64,000 nt of DNA from Clostridium estertheticum (GCF_011065935.2 NZ_JAAMNH020000001.1:1075001-1139000); one strand, 5' to 3'. Shown: positions 7,770 to 18,640, numbered from the stretch's first letter. Numbers and translations are program-made. Notes: generated from the letters alone by a model not told the origin.

Positions 7770-9221
7770 ATGCTTAAGACATTTAAAAAAATGCTATCTG
7801 TATTTGCTGCAATGGCGGTGACGATGTCTGTTGTAGGGGGATGTGGTAGTAAACAAGTAAACACTTCAACTCCTCCACCTACCAAGGAGAAAGAGGTTGT
7901 GACATTAAAATGGGTTCAGGTTGGAAACGGCATGCCAAAAAATTATGCTGCATGGAAGGATAACATCAATAAGTATCTTGGAGAAAAAATAGGTGTAAAT
8001 ATTGATGTTGAAGTGGTTTCCTGGGGAGATTGGGACAACAGAAGAAATGTTCTTGTAAATTCCGGTGAGAAGTTTGACGTTTTGTTTACAAATTCCAATA
8101 ATTACTTAGGTGATATAAGTAAAGGTGCTTACTACGATATTTCAAATCTAGTAAAGACAAAGTCAGCTGACTTATACAAGTATATTCCAGAAAAGTATTG
8201 GGATGCTGTAAAAGTAGATGGAAAGATTTATTCTGTACCAACCTACAAAGACAGTTCTATGACAAATTACCTGGTATGGGATAAAAATAAGGCTGTAAAA
8301 GACAATATTGATTATCAGAATATTAATACATTACAAGGCATGGATGGAGCATTAAGAACTTTAAAAGATAAGGAAGGTAAGGCTTCACTAATTCTTAATC
8401 TTGATGGTTTATATTCCATTTATGCTCCATATGATGGTATGAGTGCCGGTTTACCAGCTCTTGGAGTAAGATATGATGATAATTCCCGCAAGGTAGTAAG
8501 TGTATTCGAGCAAAGTGATATTATGAGTCAGTTAGAGCTTATCAATAAGTGGTATAAAGACGGAATAGTAAATGCAGATGCACCTACATTAGCCGAAGTG
8601 CCAAAGTACAGACCAGCATTTATTGCACAGGGTTGGAAATCCGCAGCTGTAACAACCTGGGGACCTCAAATGGGAGTTGATGCAGATGCAGTACAAATTG
8701 GTGACACAGTTGTTTCAAATGAAACTGTAAGAGGTTCTTTAAGTGCAATCTCTGCAAGTACAAAATATCCTGAAAAATGCCTTGAATTCTTGCAGTTAGT
8801 AAACTTGGATTCTAAAGTAAGAGATGCTTTCTATTATGGTCTTGAAGGCGATAACTTCCAGTATGTAGATGGAAAGGTTAAGAAGTTAAATGAGGATTGG
8901 AGTATGGCTGGATATACACAGGGAACATTCTTTAATGTATCACAGTTAGTTGATGCTAAGCTTAATCAGTGGGATGAAGTTAAGAAATTAAATGAAACTG
9001 CAAAGTCTTCTGTATTAATAGGTTTCAACCTAAATACTTCAAAAATCGAGAACGAACTTGCTAACTGTCGTCAAGTATATAGCAAATACAAGAGTGAATT
9101 GTTAACAGGTGCAAAAGAACCAAAGGCAGAGGTTGCTGCAATGGTGAAAGAACTAAATGCAGCCGGATTCGATAAGATTGTTAAAGAGGCTCAGAGCCAG
9201 GTTGATGCATTTAACAAATAA
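7770..9221 (+). CDS. Lipoprotein oligosaccharide-binding protein of ABC transporter
   Basis: A 483-residue solute-binding protein with a lipoprotein signal: charged start, hydrophobic core, and VVGGC with Cys at residue 25 as lipidation site. The mature part has the LipO/YtcQ-type extracellular solute-binding fold, with VTLKWVQVG, LVNSGEKFDVLFTNSNN and DVEVVSWGDWDNR near the N terminus. Ribosome site AAGGGGGAA precedes ATG 7770. It follows the two permeases by 77 bp, the usual order for this transporter class. The ligand is inferred to be a host N-glycan fragment. Confidence 0.9.
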   Translation: MLKTFKKMLSVFAAMAVTMSVVGGCGSKQVNTSTPPPTKEKEVVTLKWVQVGNGMPKNYAAWKDNINKYLGEKIGVNIDVEVVSWGDWDNRRNVLVNSGEKFDVLFTNSNNYLGDISKGAYYDISNLVKTKSADLYKYIPEKYWDAVKVDGKIYSVPTYKDSSMTNYLVWDKNKAVKDNIDYQNINTLQGMDGALRTLKDKEGKASLILNLDGLYSIYAPYDGMSAGLPALGVRYDDNSRKVVSVFEQSDIMSQLELINKWYKDGIVNADAPTLAEVPKYRPAFIAQGWKSAAVTTWGPQMGVDADAVQIGDTVVSNETVRGSLSAISASTKYPEKCLEFLQLVNLDSKVRDAFYYGLEGDNFQYVDGKVKKLNEDWSMAGYTQGTFFNVSQLVDAKLNQWDEVKKLNETAKSSVLIGFNLNTSKIENELANCRQVYSKYKSELLTGAKEPKAEVAAMVKELNAAGFDKIVKEAQSQVDAFNK

Positions 9222-9323
9222 CTTGCACACAGCTTACGAATATAGAAAATACTTCGTATTTGACTCAGGAACCATTTTAAAGTGTGGTAACTTCAATATT
9301 TAAGGTTTACCCACAGATAATGA

Positions 9324-9357
9324 GCACCTATGAGAATCTTGAGAGTTTCATAGGTGC
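9324..9357. terminator. 10-bp perfect stem-loop after binding protein
   Basis: GCACCTATGA pairs perfectly with TCATAGGTGC over a 14-nt loop, followed by AATATTTAAAAG. It may partly end or protect the transporter transcript before the GH85 gene. Confidence 0.5.
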
Positions 9358-9508
9358 AATATTTAAAAGAATAGTTACCTAAAATTCAATGTGCGAATGA
9401 CCTAAAATTTATCCGACAATTACAGTAATTCAAGTAATAATACTACATAAACAAATAAAAGTGTAATCGTTTTTATAAATTTTATTAATAAAAAAATGGG
9501 AGTGTGAG

Positions 9509-12500
9509 ATGATGAAATTAAACCTCAAAAAAGGCTTATCGGTCTTTTTAGCAACAGCCATAGCAACTAGTTCGTTACTGACACTTAATATTTCTACCGT
9601 ATATGCCGGTGGTGATGCCATGCCGCCGCGTCTTGGTGAACAAGGGTACAAAGGGAAAAACCAGCCAGTTTATCACGGTCATCGAAAGCAGGATATTCTG
9701 AATTGGACACCTGAAACAGACGAATATTCTGAATTTATGAGAGCGAAGGTACCGCTGCAACAACGTAATGCTGCTTTTAAACCGACACAGGCAAATCCAA
9801 CATTGAATCAGGAGGTTAAGGACTTAATATTAACAAGCGATTATGGTGATGAATTTTTTAATCCGACTGGTTACAATGACCAATTTGCTCAAAATTTGTT
9901 TAATTTCTGGCAATATGTAGATTATGATGCTTCTTGGCATGGTGTAGTTACAAATCCAACTCCAGATTCTTTATATAACCCTGAAGCTAACTGGGATAAG
10001 CGTGATTATGAGTTTGGGGTATTAAATATTCCTAACCCTGCATATACAAATGCCGCTCATAAAAATGGAGTTGCTTCTCTAGGATGTATTTTCTTCCCAA
10101 GAGTAGAACATACTCCTGATTTTGTTTATAAAGATGCAGACGGAAGATTCCCAATCGCAGATAAATTGGTTGAAATTGCTAAATATTATGGCTATGATGG
10201 ATACTTTGTTAATGCAGAAGAGAGTCTGACTCCTACTTGGATGCCGCTTTATGAGGACTTTATACGTGCAATGACGTCACAAGGTCTTTATGTACAAGTT
10301 TATGCTTCCAATAGGTATGGACAAAAAAATCAAGCTTCCTGGGGGACCATTGACTATGCAAATAAAGATGCAACAGTGTTTAGAAACTGGATAAAAGATC
10401 CTAATGATGCAACGATTGCCGCAAGTTCATTATACATGAATCCAGACCCAAGCAAAGCGATGGTAGATGGTTCTGTTAATTCAATGAAGGCATTAGGTTT
10501 AGACCCAAGAAGTACAGTATTCAATACTCTTGAAGCAGGCCAAACCGGATTTAGTGGAACACGTGGAGCATTATACAATACTTATGATGCGAATTTAGTT
10601 CCAAGAACAGGCATAGCTTCTCTTGGGTGCTCTACAGTTTCCGAGCATGTAGATGAACAACTTTATGGTCATTCAGGAGCAAATAGCTACTCTGAAAATA
10701 GAAGAGGGGATCCTAATTATTTCAAATATATTGTTGCAAGAGAAAGAACGTGGTGGTCAGGTGCTGCTGATGCTCCTACTTATGAAGCAGGACATGGAAC
10801 TCTAGCTTCAGCTAGTATGACACGTGATCAATTGCTGCAGGCTGTTTTAAATGCTACTCCTGACCCTGTGAAAACAGCTAATGATCCAAATCGTGGAGCA
10901 CCACTCCCAAACAAACCAAAATTTCCAGGTATGGCAGCATATATATCTGAAAGATCCGTAATAGACGGTTCAAACTTCTATACAAACTTTAATACCGGAC
11001 ATGGCATGCAGTATTTTGTTGACGGTAAGGTTTCTAATGATAACCAATGGGCTAATATTAATAATCAAGATATTCTTCCAACATGGCAGTGGCAGATTAA
11101 TACAAATGGAACCAGATTAAAGTTGGATTTTGACTATGGCCAGAAATATAATGCAGGATATGTGTATAATCAACTTGGTGGATATAATGGAGGAAGTTCT
11201 CTTGCTATTTTTGGTAATTTAGATGCTGAAAACTTTATTAATTTATACAAAACGAAATTGGATATTAAAGATACTTCAAAATTAAACATTACCTTTAATA
11301 AACCGTCAGCTACCGATGTCAGCAGCGTTAAAGTCGGATTAGTTTTTGAAGATGCTCCATCAAAAGTTGAGTATATTGCGATTCCAGACAGCGCAAATAA
11401 TACTGCAAATGAATGGGTTGAGAAGGCTCTTGATTTATCAATGTATGCTGGTAGAACATTAGCAGCTTTTGGTCTATCAATTACTCCAGGGAAAGAAACA
11501 ATTAATAATTATCAGCTTAATATTGGTGAAATTAAAATCACTGATGGCACAGTAGTTAGACCAGCTGCTCCAACAGGCTTAAAGATTGACAAATCCTTTG
11601 ATACCTCTGAAATGTATATTTCATGGGATTTGGAAGACTATAGCAAGGTACAGGAATACAATGTATATGCAAAATATGAAGACGGTAAGGAAGTATTCTT
11701 AGGCGGAGTTTATGATAATACTTATTATATTAAGTCTTTATATAATCCCCAAGGTACAGTACAAATCTTAGTTAAAGCGGTTGGTACAGATGGAAGAGAA
11801 GGCCCAGCAGCAGTTGTCCAAAAAGATTTTACAGATACAATTAAAAATATCAGAACAACGGCAAATACCGGATATTTTGACTTGACTTGGGAAAAACCAG
11901 CAATTGACTACGAAAACGTAAAAGTAGATGTAACCTTTAACTACTCACATCAAGATAAATATTCAACTACATTTGCAAAGGGAACAAATGCAGCCAAAGT
12001 TGAAGTTCCAATAGCAGACGGAAGTGGGTATACAGTCAGAATTTCATTATTAGACTCCAATGGTAACGTAATTACCTACGCAGATGCTACAGGATTATTA
12101 AAAGATTGTCATTCAAATGTTTATGAAGGCGTTGCAACAATGAATGGAACAAAAGTTAAACTCACTGCACCAACATCCTATGACTGGTGGCATTTATATG
12201 CATGGCAGAATGGAAGTCCAATTACTGTTAATGGCAAAACTTTTGGAACCAGAGGTGTTGATGATTTAACATCACTTACAGTTACGGGAAGTTCCGGCGT
12301 TATAGATGTAGTTCTAGAAGACTTTAATGGCAATAAGTCTAAGCCGATAAAAGTTCCCTTTGGAACAACCGCCACAGGTGCAGTAACAGCTCGAATGTTC
12401 CCAGACCCAGTATTATTAGCAAAGGTTATAGAACTAGCTCCAACAGTAGATAAACTAGGTAATATAAAAGCACTTGATTTAAGCGGAACAAATATTCAAT

Positions 12501-13279
12501 CTCTAAATGGAATTGAACTTCTAAGGAATTTGGAAATACTAAACTTAAAGAATTGTTCAAGTCTTGAAGTAATATTACCTGGTACATTATCAATCAATTC
12601 AAAATTAGTAGAAATTAATTTAACTGGTTGTATGGGACTAAAAGTTGTATCACTTGCAAATACATCCTTAGAAAAAATAACTTGCGAGAATGCAGCAGAA
12701 CTAACAAATATGATTTCTTTTGATATGTCAAGCGCTAGATTTGATATGTCGGAGGGCACTCCTGAACATGAATTTGCTGATGGAATCGCAAAAATCACTA
12801 CCGCTGCAATGTACTACAAAATAGTAATCGGTGAGGCGGCTGGTAAATCAACTTATATAAAAGAGATTGAACTGCGTAGCAAAAAAATTATCACATACAA
12901 AGCAGGGGTACAGTATAATAACCAACGACCAGTAGCATACCAATCTGCTATGCCAGATGAAGTAACAATACTTGTTGGTGAAGGTAAATATAATCCAGTT
13001 TCACTTTTGACAAAATTTAGTACAGTTAGAGGAACAGATTTTTCTACTTTAAAAGGTGCTGGTTTTATTGATCCTCAATATAATATTGACGCTCAGTGTT
13101 CAATTCCAACAGCAGTTTTCTCAAAAATAACATCAGTTAATGACCCTGCTCAAGGAATATTCTTTAATGAAGTAGATACAAGTGTACCTGGAACCTATAA
13201 TGTTGTAATAACTAATTTTAATTCACCATTAGAGCATGGTGAAATATCAAATGAATTTACGCTTATAGTGAAGGATTAA
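9509..13279 (+). CDS. Secreted GH85 endo-beta-N-acetylglucosaminidase, multidomain
   Basis: A 1256-residue exported enzyme. The signal peptide ends near VYA-GG (about residue 33). The GH85 barrel spans about residues 50-480: FNFWQYVDYDASWHG, FPRVEHTPDF and GYDGYFVNAEES, with the Asn235-x-Glu237 pair expected for the oxazoline mechanism. GH85 enzymes cut the chitobiose core of N-glycans. Beyond it come a beta-sandwich region (about 490-680), a fibronectin-III-like domain (about 685-770), a further sandwich, a short leucine-rich part near residue 990 (LDLSGTNIQSLNGIELL) and a discoidin-like tail. There is no LPXTG anchor or SLH domain. A PxKF-type fragment just beyond the stop suggests the protein was once longer. 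Its place between transporter and GH38 fits glycan harvesting outside the cell. Confidence 0.88.
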   Translation: MMKLNLKKGLSVFLATAIATSSLLTLNISTVYAGGDAMPPRLGEQGYKGKNQPVYHGHRKQDILNWTPETDEYSEFMRAKVPLQQRNAAFKPTQANPTLNQEVKDLILTSDYGDEFFNPTGYNDQFAQNLFNFWQYVDYDASWHGVVTNPTPDSLYNPEANWDKRDYEFGVLNIPNPAYTNAAHKNGVASLGCIFFPRVEHTPDFVYKDADGRFPIADKLVEIAKYYGYDGYFVNAEESLTPTWMPLYEDFIRAMTSQGLYVQVYASNRYGQKNQASWGTIDYANKDATVFRNWIKDPNDATIAASSLYMNPDPSKAMVDGSVNSMKALGLDPRSTVFNTLEAGQTGFSGTRGALYNTYDANLVPRTGIASLGCSTVSEHVDEQLYGHSGANSYSENRRGDPNYFKYIVARERTWWSGAADAPTYEAGHGTLASASMTRDQLLQAVLNATPDPVKTANDPNRGAPLPNKPKFPGMAAYISERSVIDGSNFYTNFNTGHGMQYFVDGKVSNDNQWANINNQDILPTWQWQINTNGTRLKLDFDYGQKYNAGYVYNQLGGYNGGSSLAIFGNLDAENFINLYKTKLDIKDTSKLNITFNKPSATDVSSVKVGLVFEDAPSKVEYIAIPDSANNTANEWVEKALDLSMYAGRTLAAFGLSITPGKETINNYQLNIGEIKITDGTVVRPAAPTGLKIDKSFDTSEMYISWDLEDYSKVQEYNVYAKYEDGKEVFLGGVYDNTYYIKSLYNPQGTVQILVKAVGTDGREGPAAVVQKDFTDTIKNIRTTANTGYFDLTWEKPAIDYENVKVDVTFNYSHQDKYSTTFAKGTNAAKVEVPIADGSGYTVRISLLDSNGNVITYADATGLLKDCHSNVYEGVATMNGTKVKLTAPTSYDWWHLYAWQNGSPITVNGKTFGTRGVDDLTSLTVTGSSGVIDVVLEDFNGNKSKPIKVPFGTTATGAVTARMFPDPVLLAKVIELAPTVDKLGNIKALDLSGTNIQSLNGIELLRNLEILNLKNCSSLEVILPGTLSINSKLVEINLTGCMGLKVVSLANTSLEKITCENAAELTNMISFDMSSARFDMSEGTPEHEFADGIAKITTAAMYYKIVIGEAAGKSTYIKEIELRSKKIITYKAGVQYNNQRPVAYQSAMPDEVTILVGEGKYNPVSLLTKFSTVRGTDFSTLKGAGFIDPQYNIDAQCSIPTAVFSKITSVNDPAQGIFFNEVDTSVPGTYNVVITNFNSPLEHGEISNEFTLIVKD

Positions 13280-13286
13280 AAGACCG

Positions 13287-13390
13287 AAAGTAGATGAAGT
13301 TTCAACAGATACTGCCGGAAATAGTGAGCTAACTTACGATTCTACTACTGGCCAGTACACATATGTTTGGAAAACTGATAAGGAAATCAT
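13287..13390 (+). pseudogene. PxKF-domain remnant downstream of GH85
   Basis: In the frame +1 relative to the GH85 gene, the DNA encodes KVDEVSTDTAGNSELTY followed by DSTTGQYTYVWKTDK. The latter matches the characteristic core of PxKF domains found at the ends of surface proteins. It stops matching at 13383 and runs into the terminator. It has no start and probably records loss of a C-terminal domain from the preceding gene or a neighbour. Confidence 0.6.
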
Positions 13391-13420
13391 AAAAAAAGTC
13401 GGTAATCTGCCGACTTTTTT
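13391..13420 (+). terminator. Rho-independent terminator after GH85
   Basis: AAAAGTCGG and CCGACTTTT form a perfect stem with loop TAATCTG and a T-run. It separates the GH85 transcript from the GH38 gene. Confidence 0.8.
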
Positions 13421-13496
13421 ATGATAATGGTGATATGATTAATGAAAATACGAAGAATATAAAAAAATATAAATTTAATCAGGGAGGATTTTAATT

Positions 13497-15896
13497 ATGC
13501 TAAATAGAAAATGGACCATGTATATCTTGCATCATTCACATACAGATATAGGTTATACAGATTTACAAGAAAGAATAATTTACAACCACATTGACTATAT
13601 AAGAACAGCAGTAAATGCCACAAAAGAAGGGCACAAAGCCGGATCAATTGATAGAAATTTCAAGTGGAACTGTGAGACCTATTACTGTGTAGAAAGATTT
13701 TTAGAAGAAGCAACAGAAGAAGAAAAACAAGATTTATATGCAATGATTAAATCAAACAATATAGGGTTATCAGCAACCTACCTTAACTTTAACGATTTAG
13801 TGGATAAAAAGATACTTAATAAAAGAACTAAGGAAATGGTTGAACACTTTAAAACGCAAGGAATTGATGTAAAGGTGGCTATGAATGCAGATGTTAACGG
13901 TGTGTCTTTAGGAACACTTGATGTGCTTTTAGATAACGGAATAGAGTTCCTATTTACAAACATTCACACACATCACGGAATGTATCCGCTCTACCAGAAT
14001 CAGAAACCTTACTATTGGGAAAACAAAGAAGGAAAAAAACTTTTAGTTTTCAGCGGAGAACACTATAATCTTGGCAATGCTATGGGTTTAATCCAAAATA
14101 AAAATATTAACTTTATGACGGAAAACTATTTCAGCGGAAATACGAAACAAAAAACTCATATTGAAACACTTAAAGATAATATAGTTAAATATTTGACAGC
14201 CTGTGAAGAAAATGGCTATAACTATAGCTTTATTCCTGCATGTGTATCAGGGGTATTCAGTGACAATGCACCACCTAACACAGATATTATAAGAACTATT
14301 ACAGCCTTTAATGAGGTTTACGGTGATGAAATACGTTTAGAAATGGTAACTATACAGGAATTTTATGATAAAATTAAGGATCAGGTAAAAGAAGCACCGG
14401 TTTACAAGGGTGACCTAAATGACTGGTGGGCAAATGGTGTAGCAAGTACGCCTTATGCGGTTAAGCACTATAAAGAAGCGCAAAGAATGTATCATTTATG
14501 CGACAGATTAGATAATCAAGGCATTGCAAGTAAAAAGGAATTAACCAGAGAAGCTGAAGATAACTTGCTGCTATATGCGGAACATACCTGGGGACATTCA
14601 GCAACCATTACAAATCCTTATGATACCATGGTGCAAAACCTGGATATCAGAAAAACAAGCTACGCTTCAAAAGCACATGAAGCCTCTGCAAAAAACTTAA
14701 ACCGTATATCACATAGTAGAGGAGATAAACTCAGATACTATGATTTGAACGGTAAAGTAAAGGCAATCAACGTATCAGAGAGCAAAGGCGAAAAAGTAGT
14801 AGAATTCTATATAGAAGTATGGAAATACTCAGGAGTAAAAGTAATTTGTGAAACATCAGGACAGGAAATGATTACCCAATTGTCTTCTCATCCAAGGGGT
14901 GTTCTTATCAGCTTTATAGATTCATTTGAAGCCAATGAAGAAAAAATATACAGATTTGAAGAAGTAGCGGGGAAAATTGAAGTAACCAATTCAAGAGTAG
15001 CTTATATTGGAGCGGAAAGAGTAAAAGATATAGTGAATAACTACGATCTCAAAAGTTATAAACTCCCCTACCAAATAGAGAACGCCTATTTCAAAATATC
15101 TTATGAAATTGGTAAGGGCGTTACTTCTTTTTACAATAAAGTAGATAATATTGAAATGTTAAAGCAAGGAGATGCCAGATTCTTTACTCCAATATATGAA
15201 AATACTAAAATCAGAACAGATGTCTATGAAGAAAGAAGACTTTTGGGAAGAAATATAAGAGGTCTCCATTCGAACAAAAACATCGGTGATCTGGTAGAAG
15301 TAAAAATCATAGATAATGGTGAAATTTTTACAACTGTAGAGCTTGTCTATAAATTGGAAGGTACCTTTTTCAGTTCAGTGGTTATCAAACTTTATAACAC
15401 ACTTCCCAAATTGGAATTCAAGTATAAAATAGCTAAGAATTTAGCTACAGATATTGAAAGCATTTATCTGCCACTAACATTAAACAATCTTGATGCAACA
15501 TTATATATAGATAAGAGTGATGCGGTTATGAGACCGGGTATTGATCAAATACCAGGTACTTGTATGGAATATTATCTTTTAGATAACGGTTTGGTTTATG
15601 AAACAAAAGAAAATACTATCTTAATTCAAACAAAGGATGCACCACTTATCTATATGGGAGAATTAAAACATCACCCAATATTACTTTGTGACAATAAGGA
15701 AGAAAACAATAAAAGAGATGTGTACTCATGGATTATGAATAATACATGGGAGACAAACTTCAAAATGGACTTATCAGGTATCACAGAGTTCTGTTATACT
15801 CTAGACCTTATAAAAACAACGAATGCAGAGCAAAGCTTTAAAACAATGAAAGGCGAAGGTTATGGTGTCGTAACTTTTATGATTAATGAAGAGTAG
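13497..15896 (+). CDS. GH38 alpha-mannosidase-like glycosidase
   Basis: A 799-residue cytoplasmic enzyme; ATG 13497 follows GGGAGG. LHHSHTDIGYT near residue 11 carries the zinc-binding His15/Asp17 pair of GH38. AMNADVNGVS near residue 132 holds the likely nucleophile Asp, and AEHTWGHSATITNPY holds another conserved His. The rest is the middle and beta-sandwich domains of the family. It has no signal peptide, so it should trim alpha-mannose from imported glycans, leaving Man-beta-1,4-GlcNAc for GH130. The sequence is of the divergent bacterial GH38 type, so substrate is inferred from context. Confidence 0.8.
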   Translation: MLNRKWTMYILHHSHTDIGYTDLQERIIYNHIDYIRTAVNATKEGHKAGSIDRNFKWNCETYYCVERFLEEATEEEKQDLYAMIKSNNIGLSATYLNFNDLVDKKILNKRTKEMVEHFKTQGIDVKVAMNADVNGVSLGTLDVLLDNGIEFLFTNIHTHHGMYPLYQNQKPYYWENKEGKKLLVFSGEHYNLGNAMGLIQNKNINFMTENYFSGNTKQKTHIETLKDNIVKYLTACEENGYNYSFIPACVSGVFSDNAPPNTDIIRTITAFNEVYGDEIRLEMVTIQEFYDKIKDQVKEAPVYKGDLNDWWANGVASTPYAVKHYKEAQRMYHLCDRLDNQGIASKKELTREAEDNLLLYAEHTWGHSATITNPYDTMVQNLDIRKTSYASKAHEASAKNLNRISHSRGDKLRYYDLNGKVKAINVSESKGEKVVEFYIEVWKYSGVKVICETSGQEMITQLSSHPRGVLISFIDSFEANEEKIYRFEEVAGKIEVTNSRVAYIGAERVKDIVNNYDLKSYKLPYQIENAYFKISYEIGKGVTSFYNKVDNIEMLKQGDARFFTPIYENTKIRTDVYEERRLLGRNIRGLHSNKNIGDLVEVKIIDNGEIFTTVELVYKLEGTFFSSVVIKLYNTLPKLEFKYKIAKNLATDIESIYLPLTLNNLDATLYIDKSDAVMRPGIDQIPGTCMEYYLLDNGLVYETKENTILIQTKDAPLIYMGELKHHPILLCDNKEENNKRDVYSWIMNNTWETNFKMDLSGITEFCYTLDLIKTTNAEQSFKTMKGEGYGVVTFMINEE

Positions 15897-15973
15897 ATGA
15901 ATGGTTTTACAGACATTTGCCTGAATTGAGAGCAAGTATTAAACTATTATTTTTAATCAAAAGAGGTGAAATT

Positions 15974-18592
15974 ATGTTAAGAGAAGATTTAAAAGATTAT
16001 CCTTTTATGGATAAAGCCATTAATATTGAAGACCGGGTTTTGGATTTAGTAAACAGAATGACATTAGAAGAAAAGGTTCGTCAACTTGATATTTATTCAG
16101 GAGCGGAATTTTTAGATGATTCTAAAGTACTAACTAAATTTGAGGTCGAAAAGTATAAAGAATTATATGGTGAATTAGGTATTGGTTGCCTGCAAATCAG
16201 ATATTCTTCAGCTAAACTCAATAATCAAATACAAGAATACCATATTATGAATACACGCTTAGGTATTCCGATATTATTTAGTGAAGAAACACTACACGGA
16301 TTGGTTTGGCCGGAAGCTACGATATTTCCTCAGCAAATTGCTCTAGCCGGTACATTTGAACCAGACCTTGCTTATAAACAAGGTAGAGCTATTGCTTCAG
16401 AGGTACGAAGCTTAGGCATACATGAAGGATGGTCACCTGTACTTGATTTAGCTAGAGACCCACGATGGGGACGAGTTGAAGAAGGTTACGGTGAAGATAC
16501 TTATTTAGGTGCAAAATTTGCATATAGAATGGTAGAAGGGTTACAAGGTAACGATTTAACTCAAAATAATTCGATCGTATCAGAACCTAAGCATTTTTCA
16601 GGGTACGGTGCACCAAGCGGAGGGCTGAATTGTGGACCTGCAATGTTTGGACGACGTGATCACGCAAATTATTGCTTGCCAATATTTGAAGCAGCATTTA
16701 ATGCTGGAGCTTTAAATACAATGTGCTCTTACAATACCATTGATGGTGTGGCGGTTGCCCAAGATAAAGAATTACTTACAAATGTACTACGTAATGAATT
16801 AGGAATGAAAGGTTTTGTCCGTTCTGATATGACTGCTATCCGTATGCTGCACACTTGTCATTATGTAGCTAAAAGCGACAGAGAAGCTATAAAGATGGGT
16901 ATAGAAGCTGGTGTGGACATGCAGTTGTATGATTATCCTCATGAAGAATATCAAAATACCCTTATTGAATTAGCTAACTCCGGAGAAATTACGAAAGAAA
17001 TTATTAATATTTCTTGCAGTAGAGTTTTAAGAGTTAAATTTATGCTGGGCTTGTTTGAAAATCCACTTACAGATGAGTCCTTAAGTGAAAGAGTTGTAAA
17101 CTGTCAGGAACATAAGAATATAGCATTAGAGGTTGCAGAAAAATCAATATGTCTTCTCAAAAATCAAAACAACATATTACCACTTAAGAAATCCATTAAA
17201 AATATTGCCGTTATTGGTCCAAGTGCAGCAGTTTGCAGATTTGGTGGCTATAGTTCAGCCAGCAGTGTAGATCGTGCGGTCACATTATTTGATGGAATCA
17301 AAGCAATGGTTTCAAAGGATACTAATGTAACATATAACTCCGGTTGCAGTATATTAGATGCAGATATAAAACCTATTCCACAGAATTGGCTGCGTGATAT
17401 AAGCGGCCAAAATGGTTTGACTGGTGAGTATTTTAATAATCTGGGTTTCTACGGTGAACCAGTGTGTACAAGAGTGGATAGTATGATAAACTTTAACTTT
17501 ATTTATTCAAAACCAGCGCAGGGTGTAAATGCAGATAAATTTGCAGTACGTTGGAGCGGAACTTTATTAACTGACCGTAGTTTTAATGGCTGCATTGGGC
17601 TTAGTACCATGGACAGTATGAGATTATGGATAGATAACAAATTAATTGTAGATGGTTGGGAAGAATTAAATGCTAATCAAATGGTAAATTTTGATTTTAT
17701 TCAAGGTAAAGAGTATAAAATTAAAATTGAATATAAGAATGACCAAAGAGGTGCTAGAGTAATTTTCGGGTATAATAATGGAAGCTTGAATATGGATGAG
17801 GCGATCCGCATAGCCAAAAATGCGGACGTAGCCATTGTAGCTGTAGGTGACAGCGAGGAAACCTGCGGAGAAAATTTTGATAGAGCTGACCTAAACCTTC
17901 CGGGTAAACAACTGGATTTAGTTAAGGCTATACATGCAACAGGCACACCTGTTATACTGGTTTTACAAAATGGTAGACCACTATCAATTACATGGGAAAA
18001 TGATAATATTCCTGCTATTATAGAGGCTTGGCATGTAGGCGAAAAGGGCGGTATGGCAATTTCAAAAGTTATATTTGGTGATGTTAATCCTGCAGGTCGA
18101 CTACCGATGTCCTTTCCTAAATCAGTAGGACAGATACCTGTTCACTATAATAGATGTCCGTTTAGTGCAACCAAATATGTCGAAATGGATTGGTTACCTT
18201 TATATCCTTTTGGATATGGTCTAAGTTATACAAATTTTGAATACTCAAATATAAGATTATCAAAGTCAGAAATCAGAGTAAATGAAACTGTCGATGTCAT
18301 GTTTGACGTAACTAATATTGGCAACTGCAAAGGCGAAGAAGTTGCACAACTTTATATTCATGATGAATATAGTAGCGTTTTGCGTCCTTATAAGGAATTA
18401 GCAGGGTTTAAACGAATTCAATTGGATAAAGGTGAAACAAAAACTGTAATATTAACATTAGGAAACGAGCAATTACGAGTATTAAATAAAAATTTTAGAT
18501 GGGTTGTTGAGGAGGGTAAATTTGAAGTCATGGTTGGCAATAATTCAGCAAACATACTGTTAACTGATGAATTCAATGTTTTACCACTATAA
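15974..18592 (+). CDS. GH3 beta-glycosidase with PA14 insertion
   Basis: An 872-residue intracellular enzyme. ATG 15974 follows AAAGAGGTG; a longer start at 15917 has no ribosome site. The GH3 N-terminal barrel includes LGIPILFSEETLHG, GYGEDTYLGA, EPKHFSGYG and FVRSDMTAIRML with nucleophile Asp285. The C-terminal alpha/beta sandwich (IAVIGPSA) is split by a PA14 domain (GLTGEYFNNLGF to ARVIFGYNNG), and a fibronectin-III-like domain ends the protein. It lacks the KH(F/I)PG motif of NagZ-type hexosaminidases, so beta-glucosidase or beta-xylosidase-like activity is likelier than GlcNAc removal. It follows GH38 by 77 bp and probably shares its transcript. Confidence 0.88.
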   Translation: MLREDLKDYPFMDKAINIEDRVLDLVNRMTLEEKVRQLDIYSGAEFLDDSKVLTKFEVEKYKELYGELGIGCLQIRYSSAKLNNQIQEYHIMNTRLGIPILFSEETLHGLVWPEATIFPQQIALAGTFEPDLAYKQGRAIASEVRSLGIHEGWSPVLDLARDPRWGRVEEGYGEDTYLGAKFAYRMVEGLQGNDLTQNNSIVSEPKHFSGYGAPSGGLNCGPAMFGRRDHANYCLPIFEAAFNAGALNTMCSYNTIDGVAVAQDKELLTNVLRNELGMKGFVRSDMTAIRMLHTCHYVAKSDREAIKMGIEAGVDMQLYDYPHEEYQNTLIELANSGEITKEIINISCSRVLRVKFMLGLFENPLTDESLSERVVNCQEHKNIALEVAEKSICLLKNQNNILPLKKSIKNIAVIGPSAAVCRFGGYSSASSVDRAVTLFDGIKAMVSKDTNVTYNSGCSILDADIKPIPQNWLRDISGQNGLTGEYFNNLGFYGEPVCTRVDSMINFNFIYSKPAQGVNADKFAVRWSGTLLTDRSFNGCIGLSTMDSMRLWIDNKLIVDGWEELNANQMVNFDFIQGKEYKIKIEYKNDQRGARVIFGYNNGSLNMDEAIRIAKNADVAIVAVGDSEETCGENFDRADLNLPGKQLDLVKAIHATGTPVILVLQNGRPLSITWENDNIPAIIEAWHVGEKGGMAISKVIFGDVNPAGRLPMSFPKSVGQIPVHYNRCPFSATKYVEMDWLPLYPFGYGLSYTNFEYSNIRLSKSEIRVNETVDVMFDVTNIGNCKGEEVAQLYIHDEYSSVLRPYKELAGFKRIQLDKGETKTVILTLGNEQLRVLNKNFRWVVEEGKFEVMVGNNSANILLTDEFNVLPL

Positions 18593-18640
18593 TATTATTA
18601 AAAAGGGAGTAAGTAAAATATTTTAAGGAAAAAAACAAGG

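Noticed and set aside
12496..12798. Minus-strand ORFs inside the GH85 gene
   Set aside because: They are shadows of a long coding frame with clear protein motifs on the plus strand.
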